In this document: in pieces, positions 54,905 through 63,728 of the stretch
How positions within the stretch are numbered: position 1 is the stretch's first letter
How the letters are laid out: the number at the start of each line of letters is the position of its first letter
DNA from: Thiotrichales bacterium
GTDB taxonomy: Bacteria; Pseudomonadota; Gammaproteobacteria; Beggiatoales; Beggiatoaceae
Assembly (NCBI GenBank): GCA_016744475.1
Contig: JADGEH010000008.1
Span: 16,715-80,714 of the forward strand
DNA: 64,000 nucleotides
Reading direction: 5' to 3'
Translations under genes and position numbers: made by a program
The notes under the pieces: generated by a model
What the model saw: the letters and a program-made list of their open reading frames with translations, nothing else
Database searches by the model: none
Told to the model about the DNA's origin: nothing

Positions 54905-56182
54905 TTACAGTGCGGAGATTCTCTGCCGCACTGAAGCCAATTCTACGCAAGTCACAAACACCTGCATGGCTTGATCCACTTCATCGTAGCCAGGAAAAGT
55001 CGGCGCAATGCGGATATTTTTATCTTCGGGGTCTTTACCGTAAGGAAACGTGGCACCTGCTGGAGTCAATTTAACGCCAGCATCCGCCGCCAACTTCACA
55101 ATCTCTTTAGCCAATCCTGGCAAAGCATCAAATGACGCAAAATAGCCCCCGCGCGGATTCGTCCAACTGCCCATGCCTTTACCCGTCAATGCTGCAAGGC
55201 GTTGTTGCACCACATCAAATTTAGGCGCAATAATCTCAGCATGTTTACGCATGTGCGCTCGTAAGCCGTCCATATCTTTAAGAAAACGCATGTGGCGTAA
55301 TTGATTGACTTTATTGGGCCCAATGGTCATGGCTGAAAACCATTTTTTGAGATGTTTAAGATTATCTTCAGAAGTGCCCGCAAAAGAAACACCGCCGCCG
55401 GCAAAGGTGATTTTTGAAGTCGAACCGGTGATAAACACATTATCTTCAGTGCCATGTTTGCGGCAAGCGTCCATTAAACCGCTTAACACAGGCGGTTGCT
55501 CATCCAGATCATGCACGGTATAAGCATTGTCCCACATGACTCTAAAATGCTGCCCAGCGATCTGACCCAGTGCCGCAATGCGGTCTACCGTGTCATCAGA
55601 ATAGACTTCACCGCTAGGGTTAGAATATTTAGGCACACACCACATGCCTTTAATCATCGGATCAGCTTTCACCAAAGCTTCCACTGTATCCATGTCTGGC
55701 CCTGTCGCCGTCATCGGCACAGTGATCATTTCAATGCCCAAATCTTCACACACGGTGAAATGGCGATCATAACCAGGGACAGGGCACAAGAATTTTGCCG
55801 CACCCTCATCTTTCCACGCCGAGCCTGCCCCTTTAGCACCGCGTAAATAACACAGCTCTACATACTGATACATTAAAGTCAGGCTACTATTTCCGCCGAC
55901 CAAAATCTCTTCCTGCTTAACGCCCAGCATAGCGGCACCAAAGGCTTTAGCTTCAGGAATGCCATCAATCCCGCCATAATTGCGTACATCCGTACCATTA
56001 TCGGCCTTGTAATCACCGCCTAAAATGCCGTCTAAAGCATCGGACAAAGCCAGTTGTTCGGCCCCTGGTTTGCCACGGGTAATGTCCAGTTTTAAACCCG
56101 CTTGTTGATAATCTGCATAGCGCTGCGCCAAGTCTTGCTCCAGAGCGAGCAGTTCTTCTTTGCTGTAAGCATTTAGTTCCAA
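54905..56182 (-). CDS. Class-I PLP aminotransferase, aspartate aminotransferase subgroup Ic-like
   Basis: 425 aa from a TTG at 56182, chosen because AAGAGGAAG lies 5 bases upstream. The longer frame to 56206 lacks one. Family motifs are LDITRGKPGAEQLALSDALD near the N-terminus, KYSNPSGEVYSDD, MWDNAYTVHDL and the PLP-Lys in ITGSTSKITFAGGGVSF. The C-terminal part ends IRIAPTFPGYDEVDQA. The family includes aspartate aminotransferases of divergent type; the donor substrate cannot be set by eye. Confidence 0.88.
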   Translation of the reverse strand: MELNAYSKEELLALEQDLAQRYADYQQAGLKLDITRGKPGAEQLALSDALDGILGGDYKADNGTDVRNYGGIDGIPEAKAFGAAMLGVKQEEILVGGNSSLTLMYQYVELCYLRGAKGAGSAWKDEGAAKFLCPVPGYDRHFTVCEDLGIEMITVPMTATGPDMDTVEALVKADPMIKGMWCVPKYSNPSGEVYSDDTVDRIAALGQIAGQHFRVMWDNAYTVHDLDEQPPVLSGLMDACRKHGTEDNVFITGSTSKITFAGGGVSFAGTSEDNLKHLKKWFSAMTIGPNKVNQLRHMRFLKDMDGLRAHMRKHAEIIAPKFDVVQQRLAALTGKGMGSWTNPRGGYFASFDALPGLAKEIVKLAADAGVKLTPAGATFPYGKDPEDKNIRIAPTFPGYDEVDQAMQVFVTCVELASVRQRISAL

Positions 56183-56206
56183 TGTCACTTCCTCTTGAAA
56201 AATCAA

Positions 56207-56614
56207 TCCCGTTACGCCAGCGGCGCGACGTTAAAAAACAAAAACGCACCATTATACTGCGAGCAGGCATCAATCGGCTATTGAGTGTCTGCACAAATAT
56301 GGGATAGATCGAATGATCGATGCAGGCTGGTACCGTATCGTAGGGTTTGCGCCGCGTTTTTTTGCGGTGCGAACGTAAAGGGATAACATATCTGGCTCTC
56401 ACGCGCCTTGCGTGGAAGCCAGGAGTGACGCGCCTGCATCACGAAGCGCGTGGGAACCCGATAAAATTTAAGGATATGCCACTTGGAGCGGTGTTCTCTA
56501 TCGCATACCATGACTAATCCTTTAAATGCAGGTGTTCTCTTATACCGTTTGCGTTGTCTTTAAGGGTTTAAAACGGATGTCATTTTGCTATAGCACAAGA
56601 AAAGGTTTTTAATA
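56207..56614. other. Intergenic region upstream of the aminotransferase
   Basis: About 400 bp with no convincing gene. It contains GCGCGTGGGAACCCG, related to the CGTGGGAACGAGAA units at 57781-58162, and a GATCGAATGATC palindrome. A CGCCGCGTTTTTTTGCGGTGCG stretch could form a weak hairpin. Nothing else is assignable. Confidence 0.4.
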
Positions 56615-57531
56615 ATGACAGATGGGAATATCAAACAACACGTCAAAGGCCACCAGAACATCATCGGCGGCACTGGCGATGTCCATGTTCACCATCACGC
56701 TGCCCCCCCACTGGCAAGCCCCTCCATCACCCACGTCGTGACACCCATTTCTTAGGTCGTGATGAAGTCCTGGCAACACTCCTGCAAAACCTGCAACCCG
56801 GCAAAATTATCACTCTGTGCGGTGCTGGTGGTATTGGCAAAACTGCGCTCGCCACCGAAGCCCTGTGGCGACTAGCACCAGGCAACGACGCGCCAGAAGC
56901 CTTCCCTGACGGCATTTTCTTTCACAGTTTTTATAACCAACCCAGTGCAGACATTGCGCTGGAAGCCATTGTTCGTGCTTATGGCGAAGCACCCAAGCCG
57001 ACAGCAGAAGCGGCGGCACGCAGGGTGCTGAATGGGCGTTGTGCGCTGTTGGTATTGGATGGTGCAGAAGCCGCCGACGATTTGCGCAAGATATGGGAAT
57101 TGACGAGTAGCTGTGGAGTGTTGATAACCAGCCGCAAAACCGATGATGCGCCGGATACTTGGCAGGATATATCGCCGCTCAGCGAAGCCGATGCAATGTC
57201 CCTGCTGCGAGCTTGAACCACCGTCAGCGATGATCACACCGCCCGTGAGATTTGCCAACTCGCCGGATATTTGCCGCTAGCAGTGCGTTTAGCGGGTTTT
57301 TATCTCAGTCGCCGCCAGCAAAAACCAGACAGCTATTTGCAATGGATGCGTGCCTCACCCCTCGCTGCATTGGAGTATAAGCGACATCGACTCGACAGCG
57401 TGCCTTTATTACTACGCCGCAGTCTGGAACAAGTCAGCGCAACGGCACGACAAGTCATGGCTCTTGCGGGGCAACTCGCCATTGCCCCGCTCGATCCAGA
57501 CATGATGTGCTTAAATAATTTTGAGTCTTGA
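56615..57531 (+). pseudogene. Second STAND/NB-ARC gene, disrupted
   Basis: The ATG at 56615 opens HVKGHQNIIGGTGDVHVHHH, a typical STAND N-terminal leader. The frame is lost at a run of seven C (56703-56709). One more C restores HFLGRDEVLATLL, Walker A CGAGGIGKTALATE, CALLVLDGAEAADD and LLRA. A TGA at 57214-57216 then interrupts the frame, most likely from TGG because the family has RAW here. ICQLAGYLPLAVRLAGFYLS follows. Coding ends around 57510 at a sequence break, without the C-terminal sensor repeats. So it carries a frameshift, a nonsense codon and a 3' truncation. Confidence 0.85.
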
Positions 57532-57626
57532 GCAAGCACAAAATCGTTAACAGGCTCAAGTAGTTTGTTAAAAATTGTTGCTTCCGTTAAATTTTTACCC
57601 ATAGCGACTCCCCAAAAATAATTCAT
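57500..57626 (-). pseudogene. N-terminal fragment of an unknown gene at a junction
   Basis: On the minus strand an ATG at 57626 opens MNYFWGVAMGKNLTEATIFN then KLLEPVNDFVLAQDSKLFKH before the reading frame passes into antisense of the STAND remnant. The switch near 57500-57515 marks a rearrangement junction. The fragment is not recognised and could be the start of a transposase or another gene. Confidence 0.3.
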
Positions 57627-57802
57627 AATTTCAAACAGTTAAGGCGACGCATAAATAATTCCGAAATCTATTGGAGAGATTCCCTTTTTTTACCTTAAAA
57701 AGGGTGAAAACTTCATGATATTTAGTTTTCTTTATGACATTAAAATCCATGTTCAAGGCGGTTCTTTTATAGCCTCTGAAACGTGGGAACGAGAAGAATA
57801 GT

Positions 57803-57852
57803 GGAGTGCGAAGCCGTAGCTTGGCACATGCGAAGCTACGGCTTCGCACTCC
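57803..57852. repeat. 19-bp perfect hairpin with 12-nt loop
   Basis: GGAGTGCGAAGCCGTAGCT pairs with AGCTACGGCTTCGCACTCC. The GGAGTGCGAAGC unit recurs at 58167-58178. The 660-bp gap 57532-58191 is a mosaic of such units, including CGTGGGAACGAGAA (57781, 58149), CATGGGAACGAGAA (57993) and GGTTCTTTTACAGCCTC (57971; variant with TATAG at 57760; inverted at 57888). No gene is visible in it. Confidence 0.7.
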
Positions 57853-58030
57853 GTTTTAGGGAAGCCGCTGCCTAGTTCCCACGCAGGCGAGGCTGTAAAA
57901 GAACTCCCAAAAACGCCATTTTTTTGCTCGTAAGTCATTGATTCTTCGTTATCGAATACAGCAAAATCGAGGTTCTTTTACAGCCTCAGGCGCATGGGAA
58001 CGAGAAAAATTCCTAGAGAGGGGTAAATAG

Positions 58031-58137
58031 GTAGGATGGGCAAAGCAGAGCGTGCCCATCATCCCCAGCGCCAGTAAAACAAGGAGGGGCACGATGATAG
58101 ACGCGATGATGGGCACGCTGCGCTTTACCCATCCTAC
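58031..58137. repeat. Inverted repeat of the GTAGGATGGGCA family
   Basis: GTAGGATGGGCAAAGCAGAG at the left is matched by the complement of CGCTTTACCCATCCTAC at the right, with CGTGCCCATCAT / ATGATGGGCACG inside. It lies just downstream of the FGE gene stop and could form its 3' end structure. Confidence 0.6.
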
Positions 58138-58185
58138 AGGGCTGGAGCGTGGGAACGAGAAATAGTGGAGTGCGAAGCTGCTTTT

Positions 58186-58211
58186 GTCGGGTTACGCTGC
58201 GCTAACCCGAC
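58186..58211. repeat. GTCGGGTTACGCTGCGCTAACCCGAC palindrome at the FGE gene stop
   Basis: Perfect arms GTCGGGTTA and TAACCCGAC pair around CGCTGCGC. On the minus strand it supplies the last codons and the TAA stop of the large FGE gene. A close relative lies inside that gene at 60153-60179. Confidence 0.8.
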
Positions 58212-61200
58212 CTACTAGGGCACAACGGAAACCGATGTAGTAGAAACGACCAACTGGCTCGTCGTAGTAACGGAACGCAGAACGCACGTAACGCGCGTTA
58301 CTGTCCCAAGAACCGCCGCGCACAACCCGTGATGTGCCTTCAGCGGCTCCAGTGGGATTGATCTGCGCTTCGCGCTGATATTGATCAAACTTGTCCTGAC
58401 ACCATTCCCACACATTACCGTGCATTTGGTATAAGCCCCAAGCATTGCAGGGCAAGGCTTTAACAGGTAGGTTTTTTTTTCGATACTCACCCTTTTCGCC
58501 ATTATTATAGGGATGATACCCATTATAATTCACTTGCTCAGGGGTGATATTATGGCCGAAACTAAACGGTGTTTGTGTTCCTGCTCGGCCAGCATATTCC
58601 CATTGGGCTTCGGTGGGTAAACAGAGGGTGAAACCCCTTAATGCGTCTTTAAAGGTATTTTGTAACTGCTTGATAAACGCTTGGCTATCCTCCCAACTGA
58701 CTTTTTCCACGGGATGTTCTTCGCCCTTGAAGCGACTAGGATTATCACTTTGTACTGCTGTCCACAAGGCTTGTGTCACCGTCGTATCAAACAACCAAAA
58801 GCCTTCGGTTAAAGTCACTTCATGCTGGATTTCATCGCTTTTTCGTTCTGGTTCATCATCCGGTGAACCCATCAAAAATCGTCCAGGTGGTATCCAGCGC
58901 AGGCGTTGGCGGATAGGTCGTTCGGCATCACCCGGCTGTTTAGGCAGGGCTTCAATAACGATGTCTGTCCATAAACCGTATTGATCGTGCCCTATCGCAT
59001 CCGCCCAGGCCGGACACAACAGGTGATTGAAGTGCAGTACCGTGCTGTCGGTGCGTAAGATGAGATCGTTATCGAATGCACAAGGCAGTTGATAATCCGT
59101 GGTGTGGGTGATGTCCAGATGCCCCGCCGCTTCGCCTTGTGGTGGGTGCTGCCTGTGCGGCTCACGCGCAAAGGCTTCACCCAACACAGGCTGCGCTTCT
59201 TCTAGCTGTTCTGGCTGTAGCTCGCTCTGAACTAGGGCACAACGGAAACCGATGCTGCCGCCGCGGAGACCTGGCGTGTCGTCGGTACGGTACGCAGAAC
59301 GCACGAAACGCACGAGATCGAACCAAGAGCCGCCGCGCACCACCCGATAGGTACCCTCAGTGGCTCCGGTCGGATCAATGGACGCTTCGCGCTGATATGA
59401 ACCAAACCAGTCCTGACACCATTCCCTGACATTGCCGTGCATTTGGTAAAGTCCCCAAGCATTGCAAGGTAGCGCTTTCACCAAAATGGTCTTTTGACGA
59501 TAAAGCCCTTTTTCTCCTTCTGCATAGGGATGCTTTCCATTGTAATTGACTTGTTCGGGTGTGATGTTGTCGCCAAAATGAAATGGGGTTTGTGTGTTGG
59601 CTCGACAGGCGTATTCCCATTGGGCTTCGGTGGGTAAGGCTAATCCTAAACCGAGCAATTGTTGATTGAGTGTATGAATAAAGGCTTGGGCTGCTTCCCA
59701 ACTCACTTTTTCTACGGGACGATCATCGCCTTTAAAACGGCTGGAATTATCGCCCATCACGGCTTGCCACAGTCCTTGGGTGACAGCGGTATCAAATAGC
59801 CAATAGCCTTGGCTTAAGGTGACTTCATGTTGGATTTCATCCTTATCACGGTCTATTTCTGATTCAGGGGATCCCATCAAGAAGGTGCCGGGGTTTATCC
59901 AACGGAGGCGTTGGGTGTGGTCTTTGATATTGAACTCTGCCCATACTCCGTATTCATCACGTCCCATGTCTGTGACCCAATCAGGGCGGGAGGAGTGTGC
60001 GGGTGCCACCGCTTCGCCTTGCGTAGATCGGGTTAGGCGCGATGGCGGGTGGCTGTCTTGTGAGGAGCTGTCATCGCGCCGTAACTCGACGTGGCTTTGA
60101 GGTGGTTTTTGTTGGGTTTGCCGTAACTCGATGCGGTTTTGGGGGGAGGCTTGTTGGGTTACGCTATCGCTAACCCAACCTACAGTGGCCTGGACGGGCG
60201 GGTGCTCGCTCTGAACTAGGGCACAACGAAAACCGAAATCGAGGTAACGTACACCTGGCTCGCTGTCGTAACGGAACGCAGAACGCACGTGATGCGCGCC
60301 ATCGTCCCAAGAGCCGCCGCGCTGAACCAGTGAGGAGCCTTCCGTAGGCCCTGTCGGATCGCTTTGGGCATCAGATGGATAAGCGCTTTGCCAGTAGTCC
60401 CCACACCATTCATAGACATTACCCAACATGTCGTAGAGTCCGTAGGCATTGGCTTGTTTCTGCGCAACGGGATGTGTGCCGCCTATTTGATGTTGATATT
60501 GTGTTTCTGACCAACCAGAAATGTCATGTCCCTCTTCTAACTCAAAATCCACACCGCAGTTACCACCATACCAAGCGATGTCATCTAATATAGGCGCATG
60601 ACGCTCACCTAAAATCTTTAAGTTGCCTGCATAAGTCGCGGTATCTGTCCCTGCACGACAGGCGTATTCCCATTGGGCTTCGGTGGGTAGGGTGAGATGG
60701 AGTCCTGACAGGGCGCTGTTGAGTTGTTGAATAAAGCGCTGTGCATCATCCCAACTGACTTGTTCTACAGGGCGTGTGGGGCTTTGGAAATAGCTGGGAT
60801 TGTCGCCCATGACGGCTTGCCACAAGACTTGTGTCACGGGCGTGTCAAACAACCAAAAGCCTTGGCTGAGCGTGACGCTATGTTGTGGGCTTTCGTCGTC
60901 ATAGCGTCCTTGTTCGGTGTCAGGGGAACCCATTAGAAAATCACCCGGCGGTATCCAGCGTAGGCGTTGGCTGACGTTCTTGAATTGAAAGGCCAGCCAA
61001 GCTCCATATTCATCCCAGCCCCAATCGCTCGCCCATGCAGGTGGTGCCTGTTGCCAGAAACGTGGCTTAGCCACCTTTTCCAACACAATTTGCCCATTGC
61101 GGGTATGTAGGCTGCCTAGCCAACTGGCGTTATGGTCTGCTTTGGCGGCCTCGGCATGAGGGGCTTCGATTAAATGTAAATGCTCTGTTTGGCGAAACAC

Positions 61201-62748
61201 CTGGAAAGTGCGTAGCGGGGCTTGGCTGGGGATGTCGGCGGGGTTGTAGCCTGCGGGTTTTGGCGCGTTTGCCTCATCATGAGACAGACTGTGCCATAAG
61301 CGGTTGAGGGCAGGTTGCAGGGTTTTGACGTGTTTGGCAGGTTCGGGAATGCGTTTTTTTAGATGGTGATACCAGTAGCGCAGGTTGACGTTTGCGCCGC
61401 CTAGCATTTTTTGCCCTAGATGTTGGAAAAATTGTTCGGCTTGTTCTAAGTCTTTTTGCAACATCCGCTGTAGGTTTTTAAGGGCTTCGCTGGCGTTTTC
61501 TTCTAATGGCTGATGCAGTAAATGATGAATGCCAGGGTTGAGTACACATTCTTCAAACCAGATTTCTTCAGGCACTTTATGTCGCCAATCGCGTATGTGC
61601 TTGAGAAGCTGTAAACGCTCGCTGTGGCTGAGCTGGTCAAGCTGGTCAAATTGTTTGCGCAAATCCTGTGCGCGTTTAGGTTCTAGGGTCGCCGCAAGGC
61701 TGGATGTGCCAGACAGGGCGGCGTGTTGCCAGAATAGGCTTTCTATGGCGGCATCCATATTTTGCCAGCGGCGCACGGTGCGTAATAAACCCGGTTCGAT
61801 GCGGATAGCAGGGGACAACAGGATGAGCAGTTTTTGTAGGGGTTCTCGCAGGTCTGCATTGAGGTGTGGCTGGCGTTCCCAATGTAGCGTTTGCCAGAGG
61901 CTATTGTGTGGGCTGCGTGGTAAGGATGAACTACAAGGCAGTAAGGCTAATGCGCGACAGTCTCGATTGCGCAGGCGTTGGGCGAAGGTGTGCCAAGTCT
62001 GTTGAAGGTTGCTTTGCTTGCTCAGGCTGCCTAAATCGCCGAGGACTAAGACTAAGCCTCCTGCACCCGGTGGCTGGTAATCGCCGTGTGATTCGTCTGC
62101 AAACGCGGGTTCTTTCATGCCTTCCCAAAACATGGCGAGTTTATAGGTCGCCGTGGGCAGCAGGCGCGTCAAGCGGGTGGCTAACCAGGTTTGATCCTCC
62201 CAATAGGGGGTGAGGCGATCACTGCGGTCTAAGACAATGTGTATATCGGAACTCCAGCTAGAATGTGGCTGGTGTGGAAGTTGTTGAAGAATCTCCCCTT
62301 GGCTTAAACGACTGACTATTTTGTGCATATCCAGTCGTGAGCCTGCCGTGCGACACTGTGCGGCGCGATGCAGATAGGGCAGTAAACGCACCCAACGGGT
62401 GAGTGGGGAGAAATCAGGGGCTTTTTTTGCATCTTGCTCTGTCCAACCCTCTGTTGATATTGGGGTTTCTTCTTCGGCTGTAGCTCTCTGCATGGGCTGT
62501 AAGTATTCGCAGCGGGTGAGACGGCAGAAGGGGGTGAGTGGAGTGGGTTGGGCTTGGGTGCTTTTTTCTTTTTGTATTTGTATTGGCGGTGTCTCGTCAC
62601 GTTGAGCCACCATAATGGGAAGAGCCACTTCAACATCCATTATCTCTGGTAATTCTTCATAACCTGCTAATGTTGCGGCGGCTTTTAATAGTGTTTTATC
62701 TCCTGATGCCAGCGCATCAATTAAGGCAGCGCGTCCCAGTAAATTCAT
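58192..62748 (-). CDS. vWA-like/triple FGE-sulfatase-lectin protein with DGR-type variable regions
   Basis: 1518 aa. Residues ~165-275 have a degenerate vWA-like stretch (SDIHIVLDRSDRLTPYWED, LVLVLGDLGSLSKQS) in which the MIDAS DxSxS motif is altered. Residues ~596-844, ~947-1171 and ~1282-1517 are three FGE-sulfatase/C-type-lectin domains, each opening LRWIxPGxFLMGSP, with LPTEAQWEYA in the middle and closing with RGGSW...GFRCALV. The three closing segments differ mainly at codons ending in C or T that fit A-to-N changes of AAC/AAT, the mark of a diversity-generating retroelement target. It overlaps the upstream moxR gene by 4 bp (ATGA). The linker and C-terminus contain intergenic palindromes read in frame. 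No enzymatic formylglycine activity is implied. The role is probably sensing in a conflict system. Confidence 0.88.
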   Translation of the reverse strand: MNLLGRAALIDALASGDKTLLKAAATLAGYEELPEIMDVEVALPIMVAQRDETPPIQIQKEKSTQAQPTPLTPFCRLTRCEYLQPMQRATAEEETPISTEGWTEQDAKKAPDFSPLTRWVRLLPYLHRAAQCRTAGSRLDMHKIVSRLSQGEILQQLPHQPHSSWSSDIHIVLDRSDRLTPYWEDQTWLATRLTRLLPTATYKLAMFWEGMKEPAFADESHGDYQPPGAGGLVLVLGDLGSLSKQSNLQQTWHTFAQRLRNRDCRALALLPCSSSLPRSPHNSLWQTLHWERQPHLNADLREPLQKLLILLSPAIRIEPGLLRTVRRWQNMDAAIESLFWQHAALSGTSSLAATLEPKRAQDLRKQFDQLDQLSHSERLQLLKHIRDWRHKVPEEIWFEECVLNPGIHHLLHQPLEENASEALKNLQRMLQKDLEQAEQFFQHLGQKMLGGANVNLRYWYHHLKKRIPEPAKHVKTLQPALNRLWHSLSHDEANAPKPAGYNPADIPSQAPLRTFQVFRQTEHLHLIEAPHAEAAKADHNASWLGSLHTRNGQIVLEKVAKPRFWQQAPPAWASDWGWDEYGAWLAFQFKNVSQRLRWIPPGDFLMGSPDTEQGRYDDESPQHSVTLSQGFWLFDTPVTQVLWQAVMGDNPSYFQSPTRPVEQVSWDDAQRFIQQLNSALSGLHLTLPTEAQWEYACRAGTDTATYAGNLKILGERHAPILDDIAWYGGNCGVDFELEEGHDISGWSETQYQHQIGGTHPVAQKQANAYGLYDMLGNVYEWCGDYWQSAYPSDAQSDPTGPTEGSSLVQRGGSWDDGAHHVRSAFRYDSEPGVRYLDFGFRCALVQSEHPPVQATVGWVSDSVTQQASPQNRIELRQTQQKPPQSHVELRRDDSSSQDSHPPSRLTRSTQGEAVAPAHSSRPDWVTDMGRDEYGVWAEFNIKDHTQRLRWINPGTFLMGSPESEIDRDKDEIQHEVTLSQGYWLFDTAVTQGLWQAVMGDNSSRFKGDDRPVEKVSWEAAQAFIHTLNQQLLGLGLALPTEAQWEYACRANTQTPFHFGDNITPEQVNYNGKHPYAEGEKGLYRQKTILVKALPCNAWGLYQMHGNVREWCQDWFGSYQREASIDPTGATEGTYRVVRGGSWFDLVRFVRSAYRTDDTPGLRGGSIGFRCALVQSELQPEQLEEAQPVLGEAFAREPHRQHPPQGEAAGHLDITHTTDYQLPCAFDNDLILRTDSTVLHFNHLLCPAWADAIGHDQYGLWTDIVIEALPKQPGDAERPIRQRLRWIPPGRFLMGSPDDEPERKSDEIQHEVTLTEGFWLFDTTVTQALWTAVQSDNPSRFKGEEHPVEKVSWEDSQAFIKQLQNTFKDALRGFTLCLPTEAQWEYAGRAGTQTPFSFGHNITPEQVNYNGYHPYNNGEKGEYRKKNLPVKALPCNAWGLYQMHGNVWEWCQDKFDQYQREAQINPTGAAEGTSRVVRGGSWDSNARYVRSAFRYYDEPVGRFYYIGFRCALVGRVSAA
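58218..58319 (-). other. DGR-type variable region in FGE domain 3
   Basis: In the minus-strand frame the sequence is RGGSW, then codons GAC AGT AAC, then TAC, TTC, TAC TAC GAC, and TTC TAC TAC before ATC-GGT-TTC-CGT. Nearly all variable codons are NNC, the pattern left by adenine mutagenesis of AAC codons. AAC itself survives at one of them. Flanking codons such as GTG CGT TCT GCG are invariant among the three copies. Confidence 0.8.
59235..59337 (-). other. DGR-type variable region in FGE domain 2
   Basis: Same frame and length as the other two. Variable codons here read TTC GAT CTC, TTC, TAC, ACC GAC GAC, ACG and GGC GGC AGC. Constant blocks are GGCGGCTCTTGG, GTGCGTTCTGCG and ATCGGTTTCCGTTGTGCCC. 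Position 2 is GAT in copies 1 and 2 and AGT in copy 3, which points to AAT in the template. Confidence 0.8.
60153..60179. repeat. GTTGGGTTACGCTATCGCTAACCCAAC palindrome inside the FGE gene
   Basis: This palindrome is a variant of the one at 58186-58211. It is translated as part of the linker after FGE domain 1 (VGWVSDSVTQQ). It looks like an intergenic repeat captured in frame. Confidence 0.75.
60219..60320 (-). other. DGR-type variable region in FGE domain 1
   Basis: Variable codons read GAC GAT GGC, CAC, TTC, TAC GAC AGC, then TAC CTC GAT TTC. Constant blocks are the same as in the other two copies. The downstream GGGCACAACG end and CTCGCTCTGAACTA are shared with domain 2. Confidence 0.8.
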
Positions 62749-63725
62749 GCGCCTTCGCCTAAATGTTTTTTCAATACAAAACGCGCAATACTTTTGAGTA
62801 AGCTGATTTGTGATGCGGTTTTCTGTGCTTGCGTGTGGCCCGTGGCGCGTCCTGATACCGCACGCAATAAGTCCAGATATTCAGCTTGTCCTGGCAAGGG
62901 TTGGCGTTGCAGGTCTTTTGCGGCTTGGCGATCTTTGATGAGTTGTTGAGCCGCTGCTTGTAATACGCTGTTGTCGAGTGTGGGGAAATGGGCTTGTCCT
63001 CGTTCAATGAGTTGCTTTTCTAAGGCTTGTGGCTCAGAGGGCAAGCTTAAATACAGCACTAAACAGCGGCGTAAGAAAGCATTGGGCAAGGCGCGTTCTT
63101 CGTTAGTGGTGATAATCACTAAAGGCGCTACGCCTTCAACCGTGACAGGTTCGGCCCGCCCTGCGGGTGTGAAGCCACCTTCGCCTAAAGCTTCCAACAA
63201 GCCGTTAGGCACATTCATTTCGGCTTTGTCGATTTCATCAATCAACAACACACAGCCATTGACCCGCTCGTAGTCTTCTTCTTGCGAAGGAATGGGGAGA
63301 TTGAGTGCATCGGCTTGTTGTTTAGCATCCTTCCAATTAAACGCCCACCATAAAGCGCGTGGATGCAGGTAGTTTTTTAGTGGCAAAGTGTTTTCCACAC
63401 GCCCGGCGGATGTGCCAGCAGCATGACCGAGTTGCGCATCTGCCAGCCGCTGTACCATGTCTAAATGCCAGAGTAAATCGCGTGGTTCGCAGTGTGAGTC
63501 AATCACATGCTGCACAAATGCGCATTTGAGTTCTTTGGCGGCGGCACGGGCTAATTGACTTTTGCCGATGCCAGGTTCACCGCGAATCAGCAAAGGCCGT
63601 TTGGCGGCAATCGCCGTATTGATGGCTTCTATTGAATTTTGGTCAAAGACATGAACCCGTTCGGGCAAGCCTTTGTGTGCCGTTAATGAGGTTTGATGTC
63701 CTTTATGGATGGTTAAAAAGTTCAT
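62745..63725 (-). CDS. MoxR-family AAA+ ATPase
   Basis: 326 aa. Walker A is GEPGIGKSQ (residues 49-57), Walker B CVLLIDEIDKAEMNVPNGLL, sensor 1 LVIITTNEERALPNAFLRRC, with the Arg-finger region in FLRRC. The short C-terminal helical part is typical of MoxR. These ATPases remodel vWA partners. The stop overlaps the start of the vWA/FGE gene by 4 bp, so the products act together. It starts 3 bp after the stop of a small upstream ORF. Confidence 0.93.
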   Translation of the reverse strand: MNFLTIHKGHQTSLTAHKGLPERVHVFDQNSIEAINTAIAAKRPLLIRGEPGIGKSQLARAAAKELKCAFVQHVIDSHCEPRDLLWHLDMVQRLADAQLGHAAGTSAGRVENTLPLKNYLHPRALWWAFNWKDAKQQADALNLPIPSQEEDYERVNGCVLLIDEIDKAEMNVPNGLLEALGEGGFTPAGRAEPVTVEGVAPLVIITTNEERALPNAFLRRCLVLYLSLPSEPQALEKQLIERGQAHFPTLDNSVLQAAAQQLIKDRQAAKDLQRQPLPGQAEYLDLLRAVSGRATGHTQAQKTASQISLLKSIARFVLKKHLGEGA

Positions 63726-63728
63726 GGT

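Noticed and set aside
57631..57938. Two overlapping minus-strand frames of 72 and 61 aa
   Set aside because: They run through the hairpin and CGTGGGAACGAGAA repeats, lack ribosome-binding sites and resemble nothing known.
58992..60593. Several short plus-strand frames opposite the FGE domains
   Set aside because: They are antisense to the repeated lectin domains. A template repeat or a reverse transcriptase was looked for here and none was found.
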